A DNA stretch of 64,000 nt from an uncultured Pelagibacteraceae bacterium (GTDB lineage Bacteria > Pseudomonadota > Alphaproteobacteria > Pelagibacterales > Pelagibacteraceae), in contig CACGIZ010000002.1 in assembly GCA_902573235.1 (NCBI GenBank), positions 1 through 64,000 on the forward strand, given 5' to 3'. A program made the position numbers and the translations under genes. Positions 56,476 to 64,000 of this stretch are shown here, in pieces (the stretch's first letter is position 1; every line of letters begins with the position of its first letter). Under the pieces are notes generated by a model. The model saw only the letters and a list, made by a program, of their open reading frames with translations. It searched no databases and was not told the DNA's origin.

Positions 56476-57360
56476 ATGACAAAAATAAGTGGAATATATG
56501 CAGCATCAATGTCAGTTTTAAACTCTGATTTAAGCCTAAATGTTGAGAAAACAATATTACATGCAGAAAAACTGATAGATCAGGGTTGTCACGGAACTGC
56601 AATTTTTGGAAGCACAGGCCAAGCCCAATTAATTTCAATATCTGAAAAAATAAAATTATTAAATGTTCTTTCAGAAAGTAAATATAAAGACAAGCATATA
56701 ATTGGCACAGGTTTAAACTCACTTAACGAAACAATTAATTTTATGAAAATAGCAGTTTCTCTAAATTTTAAAAATTTTTTAATTATGCCACCTGCTTATT
56801 ATAATTATCAAGACTCAGATGTAATAAATTTTTACTCAAAAATTATTGATACTATTCCACAGTCTCAAATTATACTTTATAATTTTGAAAAATTATGTGG
56901 TTATAAATTTAGTATTAAATGTGTAGAAAATCTTGTAAAAAAATTTCCAGAACAAATTATCGGAGTAAAAGATAGTTCATATAATTTATTTGAAAATTTA
57001 AGTATAGAAAATTTCTCAGTTATGCCTGGGTCTGAGTCAAAATTATTAAGAGGATTAGAAAAAGGTTGCTCTGGCATAATAACTGCCACCTGTAATGCAA
57101 CCGCTCAACTGGCAAGAAAAGTTTATGATGATTATCAAAATGATAAAGAAAAATCGTTAAATCAAAAATTAATTGATGTTAGAAACAGTTTTGAAAAATA
57201 CAATTTAATTTCTGCTCTTCACACTTTGTTTTCAATAGATGATAAAATTTATGAAAATCTTTTACCACCTTTAAGTCTTTTAAATGAGACTGATAAGAAA
57301 AATCTAATTCAAAATTTAAAAGATCTTAACTTTGAAACTAAATCACAATTAGCAGCATAG
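56476..57360 (+). CDS. Dihydrodipicolinate synthase family aldolase (not canonical DapA)
   Basis: TIM-barrel Schiff-base aldolase. The lysine K165 in IIGVKDSSYN forms the Schiff base with pyruvate, and Y135 in IILYNFEKLCG is the catalytic tyrosine. GSTGQAQLIS is the oxoacid-binding loop. The arginine that holds aspartate semialdehyde in true DapA (in YNVPxRT) is replaced in YNFEKLCGYK, so lysine synthesis is doubtful and a sugar-acid or related aldolase is more likely. At 294 aa it is full length. One base separates it from the methyltransferase gene. Confidence 0.82.
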   Translation: MTKISGIYAASMSVLNSDLSLNVEKTILHAEKLIDQGCHGTAIFGSTGQAQLISISEKIKLLNVLSESKYKDKHIIGTGLNSLNETINFMKIAVSLNFKNFLIMPPAYYNYQDSDVINFYSKIIDTIPQSQIILYNFEKLCGYKFSIKCVENLVKKFPEQIIGVKDSSYNLFENLSIENFSVMPGSESKLLRGLEKGCSGIITATCNATAQLARKVYDDYQNDKEKSLNQKLIDVRNSFEKYNLISALHTLFSIDDKIYENLLPPLSLLNETDKKNLIQNLKDLNFETKSQLAA

Positions 57361-57361
57361 A

Positions 57362-58549
57362 ATGTACTTAGCAAGATTTCTCAACAAAGTTTTCAAAAAA
57401 GGTGGTTTTATTTTAACAGACGCAAACTCAAAAGATTTCATTATTGGTCAACCAAATGAAAATCCAATTAAATTAAAAATCCATAACAAAAATCTACATT
57501 ATAAATTATTATTTCATCCAGATCTTTATTTTGGAGAAGCATATACAGATGGAGATATAACAATTGAAAACGGAACGTTGACAGATTTTCTCGATTTAGC
57601 ATTGATGAATATTGGAAGAGGGGAATTAAATATATTTAGTTATCTAATTAATAGATTGAGAGGATCGTACAGATATTTAACTAATTTTAATTTTATAAAA
57701 AAATCAAAAATGAATGTATCTCACCACTATGACATCAAAGATGAGCTTTATGATTTATTTTTGGATCCCAAAAGACAATACTCTTGTGCGTATTTTAAAA
57801 ATGAAAATGATAGTCTTGAAACTGCTCAAAATAATAAAATTCAACACATAATTAAAAAACTGAATATTCAAGCTGATCAAAAAGTTCTTGATATAGGTTG
57901 TGGATGGGGATCACTAGCGATTGATATTGCAAAAAGTGCCAAGTGTGAAGTGACAGGAATAACCTTATCAGAAAATCAATTAAATTATTGTAATAAAAAA
58001 GCTAAAGAATTGAATTTAGAAAACCAAGTAAAATTTAAATTAATGGATTATAGAGAATTAGATGAAAAATTTGACAGAATTGTAAGTGTGGGAATGTTTG
58101 AACATGTTGGCAGAAAATTTTACAAAAAATTTTTTAATCAAATAGAAAAAATGCTGAAAGATGATGGTGTCTCATTGATACACACTATTGGATCTGTAAA
58201 TCCTCCTAGAGACCCTCATCCTTGGATTACAAAATATATTTTTCCCGGAGGTTACACTCCTAGCTTGAGTGAAGTAACTAATCCAATTGAAAAAGCTGGT
58301 TTAATTGTTACTGATATTGAAGTTTTGAGACTTCATTATGCGCATACTCTAAGGCATTGGAAAGAGAATTGTTTAAAAAATAAAGATAAAATAATTCAAA
58401 TGTTTGATGAAAAATTTTTTAGAATGTGGGAATTTTATCTTGCTGGTTGTGAAATGGCATTTAAGTGGGGGGATCAAGTTGTATACCAATTTCAACTTAC
58501 GAAAAATTATAGATCTACCCCAGTGACTAGGGACTATATTTATCAATAA
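57362..58549 (+). CDS. cfa: Cyclopropane-fatty-acyl-phospholipid synthase family methyltransferase
   Basis: SAM-dependent enzyme acting on membrane lipid acyl chains, or a related methyltransferase. The N-terminal lipid-binding part has YLARFLNKVFKKGGFILTD and LYFGEAYTDGDITIENG. The catalytic part has SHHYDIKDELYDLFLD, QYSCAYF, the SAM loop VLDIGCGWGSLAIDIAK and GMFEHVGRKFYKKFF. The C-terminus HYAHTLRHWKENCL is conserved. At 395 aa it is complete. Whether it makes cyclopropane or another methylated lipid cannot be told. Confidence 0.88.
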   Translation: MYLARFLNKVFKKGGFILTDANSKDFIIGQPNENPIKLKIHNKNLHYKLLFHPDLYFGEAYTDGDITIENGTLTDFLDLALMNIGRGELNIFSYLINRLRGSYRYLTNFNFIKKSKMNVSHHYDIKDELYDLFLDPKRQYSCAYFKNENDSLETAQNNKIQHIIKKLNIQADQKVLDIGCGWGSLAIDIAKSAKCEVTGITLSENQLNYCNKKAKELNLENQVKFKLMDYRELDEKFDRIVSVGMFEHVGRKFYKKFFNQIEKMLKDDGVSLIHTIGSVNPPRDPHPWITKYIFPGGYTPSLSEVTNPIEKAGLIVTDIEVLRLHYAHTLRHWKENCLKNKDKIIQMFDEKFFRMWEFYLAGCEMAFKWGDQVVYQFQLTKNYRSTPVTRDYIYQ

Positions 58550-58578
58550 ATTATTGATAGAATCAGCAATTCTCTAAA

Positions 58579-59775
58579 ATGAAAAAAAAACGTAAAAAAT
58601 CAAAAAAGATTAAGAGAGTAAAAAAAAAAGTTAAAGTTCTCAAATCTTATAAAAAAATTAGAAAAATAAAAAAAAGAGTAAAAAAATCTAAAAAAAGAAA
58701 AAATATCAAAAAAAGAAAAAAAAGAGTCAAAAAATTAGTAATAGCTGATATTCAGACAAATGCAAAGAAACCACAAAAAGAAAGTATAATTTTAAAACTC
58801 GTAAAACTTCAATTATCTCTTAAGCCTGAATTTAATTTTAAACTAAATTTTAATTTAGAAAAACATATTCAAAGCTTTTTTGATAAAATTTCAGAAAGTA
58901 TTTCAAGTTACAAAATTTTAAAACGTGATGAAAAAAGAAGATTAAAAATTGAAAAAATTGAAAAAGAAAGAGAGGCAAAAATTGAGTTGGCAAACCAAAA
59001 AAAGGAGCAAGAAGCCCTCAAATTAAAACTAAAAGAACAGACATTAAAAGAAGAGGCAAAGTTAGAAAAACAGCGAACAAAAGATATCAAATTATTTTTG
59101 AGAAAAGAACAAGCCTTACTTAGAATTGAACAGGCAGAAAAACAGAAACAATTTTTAAAGCAGCTACGATTAGATAAACAAATTGAAAAATTTAGAATTA
59201 GAGAGGTTAAAGAACTTGAAAAACTTGAAAAAATTTCTCTTAAGGAAAAAAGAGAGGATTATGCTGGATTACAAGAAAGAATTGATAAACTAAAAGAAAA
59301 ATATCGATTACTCAGAGATCAAAAAATAAAAGAGAGAGTTGAGGCGCTAGGTGTTAAACTACAAGGTGATGAGGATAGAGAAACTTTATTAGAAAAAGAA
59401 AAAGAGTATACATTAGCTAGGCAAAAAATTGAGTTTGCACTAGAAAGCTTTTACAGAAGTGCAAGTAGTTTAGTATTCCAATTGAATAAAAGACATATCA
59501 CTCGAGATATGTCTATATTTAGATGTATCGATCGAAGATTTGAAACTGGAGAGGTTTTTATAAAATGGGATGAGTCGCAAGATGATGAATGGTTATTGCT
59601 TATTTATATTAAAAATAATTCTCCCGATGAAGGAATTGTTATTGAAGATAAAACAAATCCTGAAAAAAATCTTTCTCATGAATTTAGAAATGTAGATATC
59701 TTTAAAGCCTCAGACACCATGGTAGACTCTTTAACGCAACTCATTGCTAGAAAAAGAGCCAAAAATAATAATTAA
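58579..59775 (+). CDS. Highly basic tail plus coiled-coil protein of unknown function
   Basis: I do not recognise this 398 aa protein. About two thirds of the first 53 residues are lysine or arginine (36 by count). A short linker follows, then a long charged helical region (about 115-290) rich in E, K and Q with heptad-like patterns, such as EKIEKEREAKIELANQKKEQ. The last 110 residues look globular (SVFRC-like segment FRCIDRRFETGEVFIKW, then DEWLLLIYIKN). No signal or membrane helix. The basic tail suggests nucleic acid binding, but composition bias could reflect A-rich DNA. Confidence 0.7.
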   Translation: MKKKRKKSKKIKRVKKKVKVLKSYKKIRKIKKRVKKSKKRKNIKKRKKRVKKLVIADIQTNAKKPQKESIILKLVKLQLSLKPEFNFKLNFNLEKHIQSFFDKISESISSYKILKRDEKRRLKIEKIEKEREAKIELANQKKEQEALKLKLKEQTLKEEAKLEKQRTKDIKLFLRKEQALLRIEQAEKQKQFLKQLRLDKQIEKFRIREVKELEKLEKISLKEKREDYAGLQERIDKLKEKYRLLRDQKIKERVEALGVKLQGDEDRETLLEKEKEYTLARQKIEFALESFYRSASSLVFQLNKRHITRDMSIFRCIDRRFETGEVFIKWDESQDDEWLLLIYIKNNSPDEGIVIEDKTNPEKNLSHEFRNVDIFKASDTMVDSLTQLIARKRAKNNN

Positions 59776-59805
59776 ATATTCATATTTAATTAGGTATTAT
59801 AATTT

Positions 59806-60099
59806 ATGATTTTAGGTTCTATTTTTTTAATAATTTTATATTTGATATTTAGATATATCATTGCTTGGATTACTTATTATAATAATCTAGACCCAAGACT
59901 CGGAGACAGCACTTGGAGATTTACTTATGATTATCCGGTGATTGGTGAAAGAGATATTTCTGATTTAGATGATAAAGATTTTGTAAGACTTAGAAGAAAA
60001 AAAAACAAGATTGTTTTATTTATGTATTCAATTGTTTTAATAATGTTTATATCCTCTATGTCTTTACTAAGTAAATTTTTATTATTTTTTTTTAGTTAA
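59806..60099 (+). CDS. Small membrane protein of unknown function
   Basis: A 97 aa protein with one hydrophobic helix at each end (about 2-22 and 69-95). The central soluble loop has LDPRLGDSTWRFTYDYPVIG and DLDDKDFVRLRRKKNK. I cannot assign a family. It lies 30 bases after the basic coiled-coil gene and may be co-transcribed. It ends in a 4-base convergent overlap with a DCC-family gene. Confidence 0.65.
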   Translation: MILGSIFLIILYLIFRYIIAWITYYNNLDPRLGDSTWRFTYDYPVIGERDISDLDDKDFVRLRRKKNKIVLFMYSIVLIMFISSMSLLSKFLLFFFS

Positions 60100-60443
60100 T
60101 TTCTTAACTGTTTTTTATTCTTAATATAAAGAAAAAAAGCTATCAATTCGTAAACAAGAGAAAATATATTAAAGATAATTGGTAATTTAAAAAAATTATA
60201 AAGAAATTTATATTTTGGCATTTTTTTCCATAACAACAAAAAAGCTGCTGCACCACCTAAAATTTTTTCACCATCTTTTACATGAAGTCTTCTTAAAAGT
60301 TGTTTACTGTCTTTTGAGGTTTCCTCTTCTGCTAATTTATTATTTGTTATATCAATCCAATCAATTTCTTCAATTTTTTCTTTTTTGTATAGATCAATTT
60401 CAGCCTTACAAATCTTACAAGAATTATTAAAATATACTTTCAT
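60096..60443 (-). CDS. DCC family thiol-disulfide oxidoreductase-like protein (DUF393)
   Basis: The N-terminus VYFNNSCKICKAEIDLYKK contains a CxxC pair typical of the DCC family, with WIDITNN and the LHVKDGEKILGGAAAFLLLW block following. A hydrophobic C-terminal segment (about 85-108) may touch the membrane. At 115 aa it is the normal size. Function is presumed redox, not proven for the family. Confidence 0.8.
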   Translation of the reverse strand: MKVYFNNSCKICKAEIDLYKKEKIEEIDWIDITNNKLAEEETSKDSKQLLRRLHVKDGEKILGGAAAFLLLWKKMPKYKFLYNFFKLPIIFNIFSLVYELIAFFLYIKNKKQLRN

Positions 60444-60535
60444 AATAAATCAATTAATTACTAATTTTTTTGATAAAGTACATGCGTAAAATACTCTAGT
60501 TGAAAATTTTAAGAAACAATCTATGTAAATATGCT

Positions 60536-61948
60536 ATGACTAATTTCTTTGAGAAATCAGATTTATCTAGAAATGAGGCTGAAAATATTATTTCTGATAC
60601 TTTGCAAAAATGTGATGATGGTGAATTGTATTTAGAAAACTCTAAATCTGAATCAATTTTGTTAGATGATAACAAAATAAAAAATTCAAGTTACAGCTCT
60701 GATTTAGGATTTGGTTTTAGAGCAATTTCAGGTGAAATTGTAGCTTACTCACATTCAAATGAAATTTCAAAAGACTCATTAAAACAATCTTCCGAAAACC
60801 TCAAATCAACCCTGAAATCAGTTAAAGGCAATTATAATCATGAAATTCCTAAATCTAATAAAAAATATTATGACAATATAAATCCTATCGAACAAAAATC
60901 ACTAAATGAAAAAATAAAAATACTTAATGATGTTAACAAATATATTCGATCAAAAAATAATAATGTTAAACAAGTAACTGCAAATTTCTTAGGGGAACAA
61001 AAATCTATCGAAATAATTAGATCTGGAGGTGAGTCATTGTCTGATATTCGCCCATTGATAAGATTCAATGTATCTGTGATGCTTGAAAAGAATGGAAGAA
61101 AAGAAACTGGCGTATATGGAATTGGTGGACGACAATCATACGACTCTTATTTAAAAGAGGACAATTGGAAAAATGTTTGTGATGAAGCTTTGAGAATTGC
61201 ATCGGTAAATTTAGAGAGCAAACCAGCTCCAGCTGGTGAAATGAAAGTTGTACTAGGACCAGGTTGGCCAGCAATTTTAATTCATGAGGCTGTGGGTCAT
61301 GGTTTAGAAGGGGATTTTAATAGAAAAAAAACTTCAGCATTTCATAATTTAATGGGTCAAAAAGTTGCAAGTGAGGGAGTTACAATCGTCGACGATGGTA
61401 CCATTGATAACAGAAGAGGTAGTCTTACTATTGATGATGAAGGAACTCCAACAGAAAAAACAGTCTTAATTGAAAATGGAATATTAAAGAACTTTATGCA
61501 AGACCGATTAAATGCACGTTTAATGAATACAAGATCTACTGGTAGCGGAAGAAGAGAAAATTATAGACACATTGTTTTACCAAGAATGAGAAATACAATG
61601 ATGTTAAGTGGAAAACAAACTCAAGATGAAATGATTAAGGCTGTAGACAAAGGTATTTTTGCAGTTAGTTTTGGAGGTGGACAGGTTGATATTACCTCTG
61701 GAAAATTTGTATTTAATTGCACAGAAGCTTATGAGATAATTAATGGCAAGATCGGATCTCCAATTAAGGGCGCAACATTAATAGGTGATGGACCTTCAAT
61801 TTTGAAAGAAGTTTCAATGGTAGGGAATGACATGATGCTTGATCCTGGGATAGGAACATGTGGTAAAGCTGGTCAAGGAGTTCCAGTGGGTGTTGCCCAA
61901 CCATCAATTTTGATAAACAAGATGACTGTTGGTGGAACAAAGCTTTAA
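60536..61948 (+). CDS. tldD: Metalloprotease TldD
   Basis: Subunit of the TldD/TldE (PmbA) peptidase, which degrades unfolded peptides and in some bacteria matures modified peptides. The zinc motif is ILIHEAVGHGLEGDF (HExxxH). The N-terminal half includes DGELYLENSKSESI and FGFRAISGEIVAYS. I take the ATG at 60536 (MTNFFEK), giving 470 aa; a TTG at 60500 adds 12 residues. The stop abuts the pmbA start. Confidence 0.93.
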   Translation: MTNFFEKSDLSRNEAENIISDTLQKCDDGELYLENSKSESILLDDNKIKNSSYSSDLGFGFRAISGEIVAYSHSNEISKDSLKQSSENLKSTLKSVKGNYNHEIPKSNKKYYDNINPIEQKSLNEKIKILNDVNKYIRSKNNNVKQVTANFLGEQKSIEIIRSGGESLSDIRPLIRFNVSVMLEKNGRKETGVYGIGGRQSYDSYLKEDNWKNVCDEALRIASVNLESKPAPAGEMKVVLGPGWPAILIHEAVGHGLEGDFNRKKTSAFHNLMGQKVASEGVTIVDDGTIDNRRGSLTIDDEGTPTEKTVLIENGILKNFMQDRLNARLMNTRSTGSGRRENYRHIVLPRMRNTMMLSGKQTQDEMIKAVDKGIFAVSFGGGQVDITSGKFVFNCTEAYEIINGKIGSPIKGATLIGDGPSILKEVSMVGNDMMLDPGIGTCGKAGQGVPVGVAQPSILINKMTVGGTKL

Positions 61949-63265
61949 ATGGTTAAAGATCAAGTATTTTTAGAAAAAAAAACCTCATATTGTTTAGATT
62001 TAGCAAAAAAATTAGGAGCTACAGAAGCAAGTGTAATTGTGAGCAATTCTATTTCTGAAACTGTAAATTTTAGAAATAAAAAATTAGACGAATCTAACAG
62101 GTCAGACAATCTAAGTATTAATATAACAACCTATGTTGGTAAAAAAAAATCATCCATATCATCCTCAAATTTATTAAATGAAAATTTAAATATTTTGTTA
62201 GAAAAATGTATTGAAACAACAAAAAATACACCTGAAGATGAATTTAATTCCCTTCCAGATAGGGATTTATTAGCTAAAGAAGTAAAAGATTTAAATTTAT
62301 ATGATGATACTAATTTAAAAAATGATCATAAAATAGATTATCTCAAAAAATTAGAGGCTTCTGCCGCATTTAATAAAAAAATTATTAATACTGAGTCTAG
62401 TTTCACTCAAAATAAATCAAATTTTATTTTGGCTAATAGTGAGGGTTTTTGTGATGGTTATAAAACATCTTCATTTACTGCATCAAGTGTTACTGTTGCT
62501 AAGGATGAAAATAGCATGGAAAGAGACTATGAGTACTCAAGTAAATGTCATCTTGAAGACTTGGAAGACGCAGAAAAATTAGGTAAATTAGCTGCAGATC
62601 AAACTATAAGAAAATTAAGTCCAAAAAAAATTGGTAGTGAAAAAATTTCGATAATTTTTGATAAAAGAATTGCAAAAGGAATGCTCAGTGCTTTTGCAAG
62701 CGCCATTTCTTCTTCAGCAATTAGTAGAGGGACATCATTTTTGAAAGACAAAATAAATCAAAAAATATTTGCAGATAGTATCAATGTATTTGATAAACCA
62801 GATATTTTAAAAGGATTAGGTTCAAGAAGTTTTGATAACGAAGGAGTAAAGACTGATACACTAAAATTAGTGGATAATGGAATCTTAAAAAATTACCTTA
62901 TAGATACTTACAATGGAAAAAAATTAAGTCTTAAATCCAATGGAAGATGTGGAGGAGCAAGTAATCTTTATTTTGAAAATGGTAGGATGAGTTATAAAGA
63001 TTTATTGAATTCTAGCTCCAAAAGTCTTTACATTACAGAAACCATAGGTCATGGAAGTAATATTGTGACTGGTGATTATTCAGTAGGTGCAACGGGATTT
63101 TTAGTTGAAAATGGAGAATTTAAATATCCAATTAATGAAATTACAATCGCTGGTAATTTTAAAGATATGTTTCAAAATATTACTTTAGCAAATGATTTAG
63201 ATTTTAAATATTCAACTAATTCACCAACCATGATGATTGAGGGGATGGTTGTAGCAGGTAAATGA
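61949..63265 (+). CDS. pmbA: TldE/PmbA protein
   Basis: Partner of TldD in the heteromeric peptidase; it lacks the zinc motif and shapes the active-site channel. Typical segments are GATEASVIVSNSISETVNFRN, IIFDKRIAKGMLSAFASAIS, NGRCGGASNLYFENG and ETIGHGSNIVTGDYSVGATG with FLVENGEFKYPINEITIAGN after it. At 438 aa it is full length. It overlaps the downstream flavoprotein gene by four bases (ATGA). Confidence 0.93.
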   Translation: MVKDQVFLEKKTSYCLDLAKKLGATEASVIVSNSISETVNFRNKKLDESNRSDNLSINITTYVGKKKSSISSSNLLNENLNILLEKCIETTKNTPEDEFNSLPDRDLLAKEVKDLNLYDDTNLKNDHKIDYLKKLEASAAFNKKIINTESSFTQNKSNFILANSEGFCDGYKTSSFTASSVTVAKDENSMERDYEYSSKCHLEDLEDAEKLGKLAADQTIRKLSPKKIGSEKISIIFDKRIAKGMLSAFASAISSSAISRGTSFLKDKINQKIFADSINVFDKPDILKGLGSRSFDNEGVKTDTLKLVDNGILKNYLIDTYNGKKLSLKSNGRCGGASNLYFENGRMSYKDLLNSSSKSLYITETIGHGSNIVTGDYSVGATGFLVENGEFKYPINEITIAGNFKDMFQNITLANDLDFKYSTNSPTMMIEGMVVAGK

Positions 63266-64000
63266 GTAAATTTTGTGTAATTGGCTCAGGTATATCTGGC
63301 GCAACAATTGCAAATCTTTTAAGTAAAAAACACTCAGTAATATTATTTGATAAAGCGAGAGGACCAGGAGGCCGTGCATCTTTTAAAAGAATAAAAGGTA
63401 AAACAGGCTTTGATCATGGTACTCAATATATTTCTCCAAAAACCAAAGAATTTAAAAGATTTACAAATAATTTAATCAAAAAAAAGGTCTTAAAAGTTTG
63501 GGGTGGAAAACATATTTTTCTTAATTCTAAGAAAAAAGAGGATAAAAAACATATCAAGATAATTGGTAGAAGTGGAAATAATGATATTAGCAAGTATTTG
63601 TTAAAAAAAATTAACTGCAATTATCAATGTGAGCTGAAGAAAATTTATTTTAAAAATAAATTATGGCACTTATTATTTAATGATGGAAAATTAAGATCCT
63701 TCCAAGGCATTATTTTAACTTGTCCTTTTCCACAACTAAAAAAACTTTCAAAAAAATTCATTAAAAATTCTTTTTTAGATAAGTCCATAAAAATGGACGC
63801 AAATATTACAACTATGATTGCCATAAAAAAAGATAACAGTTCTAAAAGTAGTTACTTTTTTGAGGATCCTGTTCTGGGTTGGGCTGGAAATGAAAATTCA
63901 AAAAAAAGGTTTAAATCGAAACATGATTTGTGGACTCTCCAAAGTACTTTTATATGGGCTAATAAAAAAATAAATCAAAATAAGAAAAAGAAAAAAGAAA
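63262..64000 (+). CDS. Renalase-like FAD-dependent amine oxidoreductase (partial, runs off the window)
   Basis: About 246 residues are visible from ATG at 63262; the end is beyond the window. The N-terminus KFCVIGSGISGATIANLL is an FAD-binding Rossmann fold, followed by VILFDKARGPGGRASFKRIK and GFDHGTQYI, the signature of the NAD(P)/FAD oxidoreductase group that includes renalase. The later part (EDPVLGWAGNENSKKRF) also fits. The reading frame stays open throughout. It is translationally coupled to pmbA; the substrate is unknown. Confidence 0.85.
   Translation, partial: MSKFCVIGSGISGATIANLLSKKHSVILFDKARGPGGRASFKRIKGKTGFDHGTQYISPKTKEFKRFTNNLIKKKVLKVWGGKHIFLNSKKKEDKKHIKIIGRSGNNDISKYLLKKINCNYQCELKKIYFKNKLWHLLFNDGKLRSFQGIILTCPFPQLKKLSKKFIKNSFLDKSIKMDANITTMIAIKKDNSSKSSYFFEDPVLGWAGNENSKKRFKSKHDLWTLQSTFIWANKKINQNKKKKKE

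Noticed and set aside
58579-58740. The A-rich start of the coiled-coil gene as non-coding low-complexity DNA
   Set aside because: The frame continues without interruption into a long coiled coil and a globular C-terminus, and basic codons AAA, AGA and CGT are mixed, so it reads as real coding sequence.

Overview
The window is a dense, very AT-rich chromosomal segment (around 30% GC by eye) that reads as a streamlined marine alphaproteobacterium of the SAR11 / Candidatus Pelagibacter type. The evidence is A/T-driven codon use (K, N, I and F rich proteins), almost no spacer DNA, alphaproteobacterial gene order (F1 ATP synthase operon without Fo genes, hisC-tyrC beside metX-metW, chvI-chvG-ahcY-tsaE-amgK-murU), a class I lysyl-tRNA synthetase and a SAM-II riboswitch. 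The species assignment is inference. I found no rRNA, tRNA, CRISPR array, insertion sequence, prophage or integrase, and no gene-free stretch above about 200 bases (the largest gap is 192 nt, between metX and hisC).

Layout: 1-3047 holds the 2-oxoglutarate dehydrogenase complex (sucA end, sucB, lpdA), then priA and the F1 operon atpHAGDC (5135-9920). A nine-gene minus-strand run from one clear promoter follows (rplU-rpmA-obgE-proB-proA-nadD-rsfS-ctpA-rppH, 16429 down to 9913). Next come gloB, metW and riboswitch-controlled metX (minus), hisC-tyrC (plus), then an NlpC/P60 peptidase, an AmpG-like permease and TrkH (minus). At 24741-28269 are lysS, pyrD, rpmB and a queuosine-precursor transporter. 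A polyamine cluster (ornithine decarboxylase, deoxyhypusine-synthase-like protein, agmatinase-like ureohydrolase) occupies 28271-31378, facing an orphan RegA/ActR regulator. BioY, polA and the ChvI/ChvG two-component pair lead into ahcY-tsaE-amgK-murU. The remainder holds gpmA, a VanZ-like protein, a transglycosylase-like lipoprotein, an RND pump with its adaptor, sulfurtransferase and msrA, a DMT permease, a DNA glycosylase, purine salvage (phosphoribosyltransferase plus NCS2 permease), a heat-shock Hsp20 gene, oligopeptidase B, a J-domain membrane protein, a GT9 glycosyltransferase, a DapA-like aldolase, a Cfa-like methyltransferase, a strongly basic coiled-coil protein, tldD-pmbA and the start of a renalase-like flavoprotein.

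Regulation visible in the sequence: a SAM-II aptamer before metX followed by a U8 tract; a sigma32-type promoter plus a ROSE-like RNA thermometer before hsp20; sigma70-type promoters at rplU, rpmB and metX; and only two convincing intrinsic terminators. Most convergent gene pairs overlap at their 3' ends.

The observations most worth following up are the Hsp20 thermometer in a minimal genome, the ornithine decarboxylase/DHS-like/agmatinase cluster, an RND adaptor that lacks the alpha-helical hairpin, the SAM-II expression platform, apparent loss of the nitrogen-PTS genes from the chvG-ahcY junction, and the lysine/arginine-tailed coiled-coil protein.
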